NCBI GenBank assembly: GCA_051155755.1
Contig: DAXETY010000040.1
Location: forward strand, 1-64,000
Length of the DNA stretch: 64,000 bases
DNA from: DAXETY01 sp051155755
GTDB lineage: Bacteria > Desulfobacterota > Desulfobacteria > Desulfobacterales > SG8-13
Direction of reading: 5' to 3'
The translations under genes and the position numbers were made by a program. The notes under the pieces are model-generated. The model did no database searches. It had not been told where the DNA came from and saw nothing but the letters and a program-made list of their open reading frames with translations. Positions 16,173 through 23,808 of this stretch are shown in pieces; within the stretch, counting starts at the first letter, position 1, and the number at the start of each line of letters is the position of its first letter.

Positions 16173-18398
16173 TCAGCGGTCGGGCGCCCGGCGGAAATCG
16201 GCGTCGCGGGCATCGATGGTAACGATACCCAGGAATCCGTCGACGGTGATCCCGTCGCCGGTTTGAATGCGGTCGACGGCATCGGGCACGCCGGTGACGC
16301 AGGGCAGGCCGTATTCGCGGGCGATGATCGCACCGTGGATGAGCATGCCGCCGCGGCGCTCAACGATCCCGGCGACCAGCGGGATCACATAGGTCATGTT
16401 CGGGTCGATGGCATCACATACGAGGATTTCGCCGGACTTGAAACGCGCCAGATCTTCCCGGTTCCGGATTACCCGCGCCCGACCGTTGGCGATCCCCGGG
16501 CCGGCCGGCTGCCCGACTATCTGCCGGGCCCGCAGGGACTGGGAGGCCTGTCGGTGCGGACCACCGTTGGCCGCGGATTTGCCGGGCGGACGAATGTCAT
16601 TTAAAATCTCGCGCAGGCGGCCCCGGTCGGGATTGTCGCCGTGGTCGGCCGTCGATGCCTCCAGCCGGCGATGCCCCTCCTGCATGGCGGCAATCAATCC
16701 GGCTTCGATACGTCCCAGATGGATGTTGTCGTCGTCCCGCAGGCGATAACTGGCCCGCGCCAGATCCAGCATCCGGCGGGCCCGGTCTCTTTCGGCACCC
16801 TGGAATCGATCCAGAAATCGCCGTTTTTTGTGGGATGGGGATCGGGTTGCTGCCGCCGGATCCGGACGCAGGGCTTCCGGTCTGGCGGCCAACTCGCGCA
16901 GAATGTTGGCCAGTGCACCCAGGTCGGTGTCGCATCCGGTCGCTCCGGATACGCCGCAGGACAGATCCCCGTACTGATCCAGAAATGTCCTCAGTTCAGC
17001 GGCAAAATCCTCGGGCAGTTGCTCGAAGACTTCGGCCTGCAGAAAATCAGCCAGCTGCGGCCGTTCGGCCACCAGCGTCGCCATACGCTCGAGGGAGCGG
17101 TTGCGGTTCATGCTGACCATGCCGCTGTCGGTCAACAGTTCGACAAATTCAAAGGGATCGTCGGGATGAACGGCATCGTTGTACATCCGGCCGAAAAGCC
17201 GCACACCGTGGGCAAACGGAATGAATTCCGCCCAGTAAATGTCGACCCAGTCCTGGTTGATTTTCCAGCGCCGCTGAATTTCCGCGGTCAGCGCGGCATC
17301 GTCCATGGCACGCAAATCCTGATCGGCCAGCTTGCGGGCCACCGCCTTCATTTCGGGAATGCGTTCTTTTTCGATCCGCGTTCGCAGAGACTGCAGATTT
17401 TCAAAGGACCGGTGCAGACTCAGATACCAGCTGCGCTGATCCCCTTGCCCGCGGTCGGTGGTGACCGGCCGCGCCTGCAGGAATATGAACTCGTCCCGGC
17501 GCCGGGTCCATTCCACATCCTGGGCCCGGCCCAACTTGGCTTCGATTTTCAGGCAGCACTGAAAGAGCACTCCAACCTGTTCATCCGTCAGCGGCGGGAC
17601 CGTTTGCCGCCGGCGGGAAACGGCCTGCAAGTGAACGCCGCCCGCGGCGGAAAGGCTTACCTGTTGCTCGCGCACGGTCTCACGGTGCTCGCGCACCGCG
17701 CCGTCTTTCCGTCCGATGATCCATCGATCCGGTTCCACGGCCCCGTCCACCAGTCCGGCATTGAGTCCGTATACGGCTTCGACCACCCCGATGGTCCGGC
17801 GTTGCGGGGCGCGGGTGAAAGTGACACCGGACACATCCCCTTCGATCAGCTCCTGCACGATCACCGCCATTGCGCTTTTCTCGATGTCCAGCCCCAGCTC
17901 CTGACGGTAAAGCAACGCAGCGTCCGACCACAGCGAGGCCCAGACCTTTCGAACCTGTTTCAAGATCGATGCCGCTCCGCGAATGTTGAGATAAGAAGCA
18001 TGCAGGCCTGCGAAGGAATGCGCCGCCGCGTCTTCATCCGGCGCCGAAGAACGGACCGCCGCCGGCCCGTCGGAGAACGTGTCCTGCAGAAAGCCGGACA
18101 GCGCGTTTTCCAACTCCGCCGGCAGGGGCGGCCTCAAAAACAGGTTGCGGATTCGGGTGGCGCAGTCCCAGATTTCCTCCCAACGCATGTCCCCGAGATC
18201 CTTGCGATGCAGTTCCAATTGGATGCGTTCCCGCAAGCCGGTGCGGTCCAAGAAGGCATTGTATGCATCGGTGGTGATACAGACCGTTTTGGGAACCGGC
18301 ATCCCGGCGGCATGCAGCCGATGCAGGCTGTAGGTCTTGCCACCGACCCGCCTGCGATCTTTGGCTGTAATACGGTCAACCGGCAGAATCCATTTCAT
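16173..18398 (-). CDS. PEP synthase/rifampicin phosphotransferase-like three-domain protein
   Basis: A 741-residue phosphotransferase. An ATP-grasp (PPDK_N) domain fills the first ~320 residues (G-G-K-T-Y-S-L-H-R-L near residue 19, V-R-S-S-A-P-D-E-D near 115, V-E-W-T with Q-A-R-P-V at the domain end). A middle helical domain follows, and a swivelling phosphohistidine domain closes the protein (G-G-M-L-I-H-G-A-I-I-A-R-E, His about 688). The chain stops there: the C-terminal PEP-binding barrel of true PEP synthase is missing. ATP-grasp, substrate and His domains in that order are the layout of rifampicin phosphotransferases, which move the ATP beta-phosphate to a small molecule. The substrate is unknown. 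It overlaps the upstream PNPOx gene by 23 bp. Confidence 0.85.
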   Translation of the reverse strand: MKWILPVDRITAKDRRRVGGKTYSLHRLHAAGMPVPKTVCITTDAYNAFLDRTGLRERIQLELHRKDLGDMRWEEIWDCATRIRNLFLRPPLPAELENALSGFLQDTFSDGPAAVRSSAPDEDAAAHSFAGLHASYLNIRGAASILKQVRKVWASLWSDAALLYRQELGLDIEKSAMAVIVQELIEGDVSGVTFTRAPQRRTIGVVEAVYGLNAGLVDGAVEPDRWIIGRKDGAVREHRETVREQQVSLSAAGGVHLQAVSRRRQTVPPLTDEQVGVLFQCCLKIEAKLGRAQDVEWTRRRDEFIFLQARPVTTDRGQGDQRSWYLSLHRSFENLQSLRTRIEKERIPEMKAVARKLADQDLRAMDDAALTAEIQRRWKINQDWVDIYWAEFIPFAHGVRLFGRMYNDAVHPDDPFEFVELLTDSGMVSMNRNRSLERMATLVAERPQLADFLQAEVFEQLPEDFAAELRTFLDQYGDLSCGVSGATGCDTDLGALANILRELAARPEALRPDPAAATRSPSHKKRRFLDRFQGAERDRARRMLDLARASYRLRDDDNIHLGRIEAGLIAAMQEGHRRLEASTADHGDNPDRGRLREILNDIRPPGKSAANGGPHRQASQSLRARQIVGQPAGPGIANGRARVIRNREDLARFKSGEILVCDAIDPNMTYVIPLVAGIVERRGGMLIHGAIIAREYGLPCVTGVPDAVDRIQTGDGITVDGFLGIVTIDARDADFRRAPDR

Positions 18399-18849
18399 CG
18401 TCGAAATGCAGTTCCGTAACGTTTTGAAAGTTTCGCACCATGACGTAGCGCGCCACCGTGACAGCGATCATGGCACATGAGGGGGAATGCACGAATTCCT
18501 CCAGATACGGGTGCTTTTGCAGGTAATGCTGCAACAGCGGACGGTGGGCTTTCTTGTCGATTTCGACCGCCTCTCCGGTACCGGTAACCGCCACGGCGCT
18601 GTGAAAATCCGATTCACGATTGACAGCGTTTTGCAGGAGTACGGCCACCCGGGCATCGGCCGCCAGATTGGCATATTTGCGGGTGGCTCTGGGCGTGAAA
18701 AAGATGATCCGGCTTGGATTCGCACCCGCAGCCCAGAAGGCCACCAGGCTGGCATAGGGCCCCTCGGCGGACTGGGTGGAAATCACGCACAGCTTCTGAC
18801 TGGAGAATAATTCCTCCAGAGACCGGGTGAATCGTTGCGTTTTGTTCAT
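18376..18849 (-). CDS. Pyridoxamine 5'-phosphate oxidase-like protein
   Basis: A 157-residue split-barrel flavoprotein-type protein: L-C-V-I-S-T-Q-S-A-E-G-P-Y-A-S-L-V-A-F near residue 21, then I-I-F-F-T-P-R-A-T-R-K-Y-A-N-L and V-A-V-L-L-Q-N. It differs clearly in sequence from the PNPOx-like protein at 13649. Its last 23 bp overlap the start of the phosphotransferase gene, so the two are likely translated together and may act together. Function unknown. Confidence 0.82.
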   Translation of the reverse strand: MNKTQRFTRSLEELFSSQKLCVISTQSAEGPYASLVAFWAAGANPSRIIFFTPRATRKYANLAADARVAVLLQNAVNRESDFHSAVAVTGTGEAVEIDKKAHRPLLQHYLQKHPYLEEFVHSPSCAMIAVTVARYVMVRNFQNVTELHFDDEMDSAG

Positions 18850-19195
18850 CGCATCGTCGCATCGCTGCCGGCGGTTTCATGGACCGGGAACCCGGCCGAA
18901 ACGACCTTTCGCAGCGCCCTCCGTAGGGGTTCAAAGCTGGCTATAAAATTTTACCAATATAAGGATTTTGCCCGAAATTACAACCCGGGAACCCGGACGG
19001 AAATACCGAGGTTGTCTCTGGGCGGGATACAATCAAAAGGCGGGCACCTTCGACGTCTGTTCCATATCCAACCGGAGGGAGGCGGTTTTGTGGAGGTGAT
19101 CGATGCGCCACGGCAGCGGCAATTGCCAAAGGGGACGGTTGAAACGGCCGCCTGCGGCCGGAAAAATCAAAAGCCGGGCAGCCCATGCGGAGGGA
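18850..19195. other. Intergenic region with no supported gene
   Basis: About 350 bases between the PNPOx gene and a small membrane protein gene. Short frames on both strands lack ribosome-binding sites and recognisable products. It should contain the promoter of the minus-strand PNPOx-phosphotransferase pair, but no clear -35/-10 pair stands out. Confidence 0.5.
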
Positions 19196-19483
19196 CTAAC
19201 CGGTTTTAGAGAAGGCCATGTGTCCCAGGAAAAACAGGACGGACAAACCCAGTGCCACGAGAAAAAGCGGCAAGTCCGCCGCCTGATATATAACGGACCG
19301 CAGTGCGGCAAGCGGCACAATGCCTTGCAGCCAATTATCTTCCAAACTGAAAATTTCAGAAATCGAGAAAAAATCGAAATCAAACGAGTCCGATGTTCCG
19401 AGCCCGAGGAGAGCCCACAAAACATGGTATCCGAAAAGCCCCGCCGCAATCAGCAAAAATCCAAAACCCAACCGGGTCAACAT
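19196..19483 (-). CDS. Small two-TM membrane protein, unknown function
   Basis: A 95-residue protein. A hydrophobic segment or signal anchor covers about residues 5-27 (G-F-G-F-L-L-I-A-A-G-L-F-G-Y), then comes an acidic, aromatic loop (D-S-F-D-F-D-F-F-S-I-S-E-I-F), and a second hydrophobic segment spans about residues 68-90. The regular pattern of TM, soluble loop, TM suggests a real protein. No family recognised. It stands alone on the minus strand. Confidence 0.55.
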   Translation of the reverse strand: MLTRLGFGFLLIAAGLFGYHVLWALLGLGTSDSFDFDFFSISEIFSLEDNWLQGIVPLAALRSVIYQAADLPLFLVALGLSVLFFLGHMAFSKTG

Positions 19484-19730
19484 GATGCACCTGCCGAAAA
19501 GAAAATGGTTCGCTCAGAATCCATTATTGGAATGATTCCGGTTTAATACATTGTAATATATTGTACATCTATTTCTTGAACCGATGCAAGGGCAAATTTG
19601 TTGGTTGGGTGATTTCCCTCACCCCGATTGCGGCGTTTGCCCCAACAGCGACGATCCAAGCTTGTGCAACGGTCCGGTGCAGTTGATGCAAGTATCTGTA
19701 TTTACATATCTAAAAAACAATCGAGTCTTC

Positions 19731-19745
19731 TGGCACCATAATTGC
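19731..19745 (+). promoter_or_regulatory. Sigma-54 (-24/-12) promoter
   Basis: TGGCAC at 19731-19736, a 5-base spacer, then TTGC at 19742-19745, which fits the sigma-54 consensus with correct spacing. It points toward the small Cys-rich gene whose ATG is at 19851, giving a leader of about 95 bases. The rest of 19484-19850 is AT-rich (an imperfect palindrome around 19546-19566) and holds no gene. Sigma-54 control would require an enhancer-binding activator, not found in this window. Confidence 0.6.
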
Positions 19746-19850
19746 CTATCAAGCGGATAACAGTGCGGCCAACCGATCTTCAGGCCAAGGGTCTCAGGCT
19801 CGGTGCTGCAAATCCTGAGATAACAATCATTCAATCGATTGCGAGGAAAA

Positions 19851-20072
19851 ATGATCTGTAAACAGTGCTACCTGCAGCCGGGATGTCATCGAAAAACCGA
19901 CCCGGATGGGCGATGTGATTTCTACGTGAAAAAAAGTGCCGTCAAGCTCGGTGAGGATTCGGACGTCAATCCGATGGACACCATTGAATTCGAATACAGC
20001 GACTTGAAGCAGCTGCTGGGCGAGTTCAATAAAAAACCGGGGCAAAATGGAAACCGCAAAGTAAAACCGTAG
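19851..20072 (+). CDS. Small Cys-rich protein, unknown function
   Basis: A 73-residue protein starting M-I-C-K-Q-C-Y-L-Q-P-G-C-H, with a fourth Cys at D-G-R-C-D-F-Y. Four cysteines in the first 25 residues (CxxC, then C and C) suggest metal binding, perhaps Zn or an Fe-S site. The rest is charged and ends in a basic tail. The start at 19851 is set by GAGGA directly upstream; a TTG at 19839 precedes that site and is unlikely. It lies downstream of a good sigma-54 promoter. Family not recognised. Confidence 0.65.
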   Translation: MICKQCYLQPGCHRKTDPDGRCDFYVKKSAVKLGEDSDVNPMDTIEFEYSDLKQLLGEFNKKPGQNGNRKVKP

Positions 20073-20089
20073 GGATTGCAGCGAATCTT

Positions 20090-20128
20090 CCGGTCCGGTT
20101 TGGACCGGTTCGCAGCCGGTTCGGCTGC
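20090..20128. terminator. Double hairpin between convergent genes
   Basis: Two adjacent stem-loops: CCGGTCC at 20090-20096 with GGACCGG at 20102-20108, and GCAGCCG at 20112-20118 with CGGCTGC at 20122-20128. They fill the gap between the plus-strand Cys-rich gene and the minus-strand basic protein gene, where a two-way transcription end is expected. Neither has a clear T run, so the call rests on structure and position. Confidence 0.4.
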
Positions 20129-20382
20129 TACTCCAGGTTGTATGGATTGTTTTTCGTCAGGCGGGTTTTTCGCAACAGGTATTTTGCGATTTTCAATGTT
20201 TTCAACGGCGCACTGGACCATTTACTGATCCGAATCCATTCCTTGCGCCGTTCGTAATTAATTCTTCTGTCATCCGGTGTGCGTCTTTCCGGCCCCCTGA
20301 ATAGCAGGCCATGAATGGAAACGCTGCGTCTCCGGTCTTTTCCGGACCTTCGATCCCGCTTCGAACGCCGGTGGCTATCCAT
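20128..20382 (-). CDS. Small basic protein with RRSGKDRR motif
   Basis: An 84-residue, strongly basic protein. The N-terminal half repeats Arg-rich blocks (K-R-D-R-R-S-G-K-D-R-R-R, G-P-E-R-R, D-D-R-R-I, E-R-R-K-E-W). The C-terminal half is a basic helix. Similar ERR/DRR-rich small proteins, and the same motif at the N-termini of PilZ proteins, are common in deltaproteobacteria; a role is not known. The ATG at 20382 is preceded by GAGGG at good spacing, which argues for a real gene. Confidence 0.6.
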   Translation of the reverse strand: MDSHRRSKRDRRSGKDRRRSVSIHGLLFRGPERRTPDDRRINYERRKEWIRISKWSSAPLKTLKIAKYLLRKTRLTKNNPYNLE

Positions 20383-20416
20383 GGTTCCCTCTTTTCGTCC
20401 AGTGGCTCCAAGGTCC

Positions 20417-20614
20417 TCAGACCGTTCCGGACTTTCTCTTCAACAGACGGGTTTTTGGGGACAGTCCCAAAAAGGACTCGAGCCGTTTTTCGCCAAAGAT
20501 GCGTAGAACCAGAAACCAGATGGTTACAAAAATCCAAACCAGGATCAGTATGCCCAAAATCATGGCATTGATCAAGTTCGAATGCATGCGGCTTTTCGAT
20601 TCGACCGGCTTCAT
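20417..20614 (-). CDS. Possible small single-TM membrane protein
   Basis: A frame of about 65 codons (ATG at 20614) encodes a short polar start, one strongly hydrophobic helix (A-M-I-L-G-I-L-I-L-V-W-I-F-V-T-I-W-F-L-V-L) and a basic tail, a typical inner-membrane small protein. It lies 34 bp upstream of the small basic protein gene in the same direction. No ribosome-binding site stands out at any of its start codons, and later ATGs at 20587 and 20570 are possible. Confidence 0.35.
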   Translation of the reverse strand: MKPVESKSRMHSNLINAMILGILILVWIFVTIWFLVLRIFGEKRLESFLGLSPKTRLLKRKSGTV

Positions 20615-20641
20615 GCCATCGATACTGCAAAAACCGTGCAT

Positions 20642-20968
20642 TTGCGGTGTAATTGATAACCATCTGAATTTATTTCACCGAAAATTCTTTCCATTCCCGC
20701 AGGAAACGAAAGGATGAGAACCTTTTTGCTGTTTTTTGGGAAAAGAATTTCCCAAAAATAGCGGAAATGCAAGCGATTGAAATGCCTGTTCATCCATGTT
20801 GGATCGACACCGCAGCGGCACCCGGGTTCGAACCGGATTGCGCAGCGCCGGTTGCAGTTCGAGGCAACGGCCGCGGAGTATCTCGACCGTATCCTTGACT
20901 TAATCCGGCGCATCTTTTAGGGTTTTCGGCGAAGACGCGAAAAAGAAACACTCCCGGGGACTTAAAAA
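20642..20968. other. Intergenic region upstream of the K+ channel gene
   Basis: About 330 bases without a supported gene. One feature is a direct repeat of AATTTCCCAAAA/TTTTGGGAAAA-type sequence around 20733-20757, which can form a short hairpin. It must include the promoter of the plus-strand channel gene, but I see no clear promoter motif. Confidence 0.4.
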
Positions 20969-22654
20969 ATGAAGTTCTTCTTCAGCCAGCTTGCCTATTT
21001 CTTTAACAGCTCGCGGGAGCGCAACATCAAAACGTTGATCAAGTTCCTGTCCGTGCTGCTGTTGATGATCGGCATCTATACGATTTTGTTCCACGTGCTG
21101 ATGATGCGCGAAGGCCATGAATACTCCTGGATTACCGGGCTGTATTGGACCATGACGGTCATGTCCACCCTCGGTTTCGGTGACATTACCTTTCACACCG
21201 ATCTGGGGCGATTGTTTTCAATCCTGGTGCTGCTTTCCGGAATGGTCTTTTTGCTGATCATCCTGCCGTTTACCTTCATCCAATTTTTTTATGCACCCTG
21301 GCTGGAGGCCCAGGCCAAGCTCAAGGCGCCGCGCCGGCTGCCGGAAGACACCCGCGGTCACGTAATCCTGACCAGTTTCAATGCCTTTACCCAACATCTG
21401 GTCGAGCGGCTCATCAAACACGGCTATCGCTATGCCATCGTGATCAGCGACCTGCAGCGAGCCCTGGAAATTCACGACCTGAACTACAACGTGGTGGTGG
21501 GTGAACTGGGCGACCCGCAAACCTATCGAAACCTCAGGGTGGAAAAGGCCGCCCTGGTCGTGGCCAACTCCGGGGACATGCTCAATACCAACATCGTGGC
21601 CACGGTCCGTGAGGTCTCCCAGAAGGTACCCATTGTGAGCACCGCCGAATCCGAAGATTCTGTCGATATCCTGCAGCTGGCCGGAGCCACCCACGTGTTT
21701 CACTTCATGAAAATGCTGGGCCAATCCCTGGCCGGAAAGACCATCGGGATCAAGACCCGCGAAAACGTGACCGGGGCCATCGATTCTTTGCTGGTTGCCG
21801 AAACCCCGGTGATGCGCACCCCCCTGGAAGGAAAAACCCTGGCCAACAGCCGCCTGCGGGAAACCACCGGGCTCAACATCATCGGATTGTGGGAGGAGGG
21901 CCGCTATATCGCCCCGAATCCGCAGACCGTCCTGGATCCGAAAAAAGTCCTGCTGATGGCCGGCACTGAAACCCAGCTGGAAAACTACGATCGTCACTTC
22001 GGCAGCCGGCCCGGCGCCCAGGGGCCGGTGCTGATCCTGGGCGGCGGCCGGGTGGGTCGGGCCACAGCCGGGACCCTGGAGAAACACGGCATCGCCTACC
22101 GTATCATCGAAAGGAATCAAAAACTGGCCCGGGACGATCCGCGCTACGTGCTCGGCAGCGGTGCGGACATCGAGACGCTCAAGCGGGCCGGCATCCAAAC
22201 AGCGCCGTCGATCATCATCACCACCCACGATGATCAAACCAACATCTATTTGACCATCTACTGCCGCAAGTTGCGGCCGAAAATACAGATCATCAGCCGG
22301 GCCAATACCGAGCGCAACGTATCCAAGCTGCACAGCGCCGGAGCCGATCAGGTCATGTCCTACGCCTCCATGGGGGCCAGCACCATTTTCAACCTGCTCA
22401 AACCCCACGGCCTCCAGATTATCGCCGAAGGGCTCAACCTGTTTCGAACCCAAGCCCCGGCCCAGTTCGTCGACAAGCCGCTGGAGAAGTGCCACATCCG
22501 CAACCTGACCGGATGCAACCTGGTGGCGGTCAACTCCGATGGGGACATGCGCATCAACCCGGAACCGTCCTACGTTTTCGGTGCCGCGGACGAACTTTAC
22601 CTGGTGGGCTCGGACGAAGCCCAGCAGCGCTATCTGAAAACTTTTCCGGATTGA
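20969..22654 (+). CDS. Two-TM potassium channel with two RCK (TrkA) domains
   Basis: An inner-membrane K+ channel of 561 residues. TM1 lies at about residues 22-44. The pore loop carries the selectivity filter T-L-G-F-G-D at about 70-75, and TM2 spans about 82-107. Two cytoplasmic TrkA-N/TrkA-C units follow. The first begins R-G-H-V-I-L-T-S-F-N-A-F and lacks the glycine-rich nucleotide loop. The second has V-L-I-L-G-G-G-R-V-G-R-A at about 352-363, a proper Rossmann loop, so NAD(H) or nucleotide binding is expected only there. The start at 20969 follows a GGGGA element. A single gene, between the small-protein region and the BKACE operon. Confidence 0.92.
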   Translation: MKFFFSQLAYFFNSSRERNIKTLIKFLSVLLLMIGIYTILFHVLMMREGHEYSWITGLYWTMTVMSTLGFGDITFHTDLGRLFSILVLLSGMVFLLIILPFTFIQFFYAPWLEAQAKLKAPRRLPEDTRGHVILTSFNAFTQHLVERLIKHGYRYAIVISDLQRALEIHDLNYNVVVGELGDPQTYRNLRVEKAALVVANSGDMLNTNIVATVREVSQKVPIVSTAESEDSVDILQLAGATHVFHFMKMLGQSLAGKTIGIKTRENVTGAIDSLLVAETPVMRTPLEGKTLANSRLRETTGLNIIGLWEEGRYIAPNPQTVLDPKKVLLMAGTETQLENYDRHFGSRPGAQGPVLILGGGRVGRATAGTLEKHGIAYRIIERNQKLARDDPRYVLGSGADIETLKRAGIQTAPSIIITTHDDQTNIYLTIYCRKLRPKIQIISRANTERNVSKLHSAGADQVMSYASMGASTIFNLLKPHGLQIIAEGLNLFRTQAPAQFVDKPLEKCHIRNLTGCNLVAVNSDGDMRINPEPSYVFGAADELYLVGSDEAQQRYLKTFPD

Positions 22655-22849
22655 GACGAGCGTGGAATCGAGGATTAAACCGAGGGGGCAGCAAAGGCAG
22701 GCCAAAACGGATCCGATGATTCTGTTTCAAATCTGTTTGCACGGGCTGCGTTCGTCGCGTCGCGGCTTCCGGAGGCCGAACCGCGCGCGCGGCAATCCGC
22801 CTTAACAAAGGACCGCGGCCGCTGAAAAAAGCCTGCGCCGGCGCAGATG

Positions 22850-22862
22850 TTGTGATACACAA
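22850..22862. promoter_or_regulatory. Short palindrome TTGTG-ATA-CACAA, possible operator
   Basis: A perfect 5-3-5 inverted repeat 73 bp before the BKACE start codon. GntR/FadR and LacI-type repressors bind palindromes of this size and the TTGT-N5-ACAA pattern, and such regulators often control amino-acid catabolic genes. A second palindrome (CTGCGCCGGCGCAG) lies at 22833-22846. No regulator gene is adjacent, so the factor is unknown. Confidence 0.4.
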
Positions 22863-22934
22863 TGAGTGGCGCGGGTGTCGATAAGCAGGTGGTTGCACAT
22901 TCTCAAAAACATTTCCAGCCGGGCGGGATGAAAA

Positions 22935-23756
22935 ATGGAAAAACTGATGATTACCGTTGCTCCCACCGGGTCCTTACCCACCAAGAAAATGACCCCCCAT
23001 GTCCCGATCTCTCCCGCGGAGATCATCGCAACCGGCTGCCGGTGTGAGGCGGCCGGTGCGTCCATTTTCCACATTCACGCCCGAAATCCCGCAGACGAAT
23101 CACCGGCGACCCAATATTCCATTTTTGAAGAAATTTACCGGGGGCTCCAACAGCGAACCCGTTTGATCCTGCAGATATCCACCGGCGGGCGGGCGGGAAT
23201 GGCCTATGAGAAGAGAAACGAGCGTTTGAATCTGCGCCCCGAGATGGCCAGCCTGACCACCGGATCGGTTAATTTTCCCAATTCGGTGTACGCCAACAGT
23301 CCTGCTTTGATTGAAGCTCTGGCCGGAGATATGCGGCGCTTGGACATCAAACCGGAAATGGAGATCTTCGATGTCAGCATGATCAGCAACGCCCTGGCAC
23401 TGGTCGAAAAAGGCCTGGCAGTGGCCCCCCTGCACTTCGATTTCGTGCTGGGCCTGCGGGGAGCGTTGCCGGCCACCGTGGAAAACCTGGTCCATCTTAA
23501 AAATTCGATCCCGCCGGATTCGACCTGGACCGTGGCGGCCATCGGGCGGGTCCAGTTAAGCATGAATGTCTTTGCCGTTTTGATGGGCGGCCACGTTCGG
23601 GTCGGTCTGGAAGACAATATTTATTACACCAAAGGCCGGCTTGCCAGCAACGAACAGCTGGTGGAGCGCATTGTGCGGTTGAGCCGGGAATTGGGGCGGG
23701 AAATCGCCGAACCGGACGAGGCCCGAAGTATTCTCAGTTTAAAACCGCGGGGCTAG
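22935..23756 (+). CDS. BKACE family beta-keto acid cleavage enzyme (DUF849)
   Basis: A 273-residue TIM-barrel enzyme of the beta-keto acid cleavage family, founded on 3-keto-5-aminohexanoate cleavage enzyme (Kce) of lysine fermentation. It condenses a beta-keto acid with acetyl-CoA to give acetoacetate and a new CoA ester, using Zn2+. The zinc ligands are visible: H46 and H48 in F-H-I-H-A-R, and Glu226 in V-G-L-E-D-N. The start has a GGCGGGA element just upstream. Substrate class cannot be fixed from sequence. The aminotransferase 52 bp downstream and the convergent TRAP system suggest a beta-keto acid made by transamination of an imported amino compound. Confidence 0.9.
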   Translation: MEKLMITVAPTGSLPTKKMTPHVPISPAEIIATGCRCEAAGASIFHIHARNPADESPATQYSIFEEIYRGLQQRTRLILQISTGGRAGMAYEKRNERLNLRPEMASLTTGSVNFPNSVYANSPALIEALAGDMRRLDIKPEMEIFDVSMISNALALVEKGLAVAPLHFDFVLGLRGALPATVENLVHLKNSIPPDSTWTVAAIGRVQLSMNVFAVLMGGHVRVGLEDNIYYTKGRLASNEQLVERIVRLSRELGREIAEPDEARSILSLKPRG

Positions 23757-23808
23757 CTTCCGCTGCCATGCCGGCACCGCAATTCAGCCACGGAAAGCGA
23801 ATGGGCTC

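Noticed and set aside
16173..18398. Annotation as PEP synthase (ppsA)
   Set aside because: The protein ends right after the phosphohistidine domain and lacks the C-terminal PEP-binding barrel.
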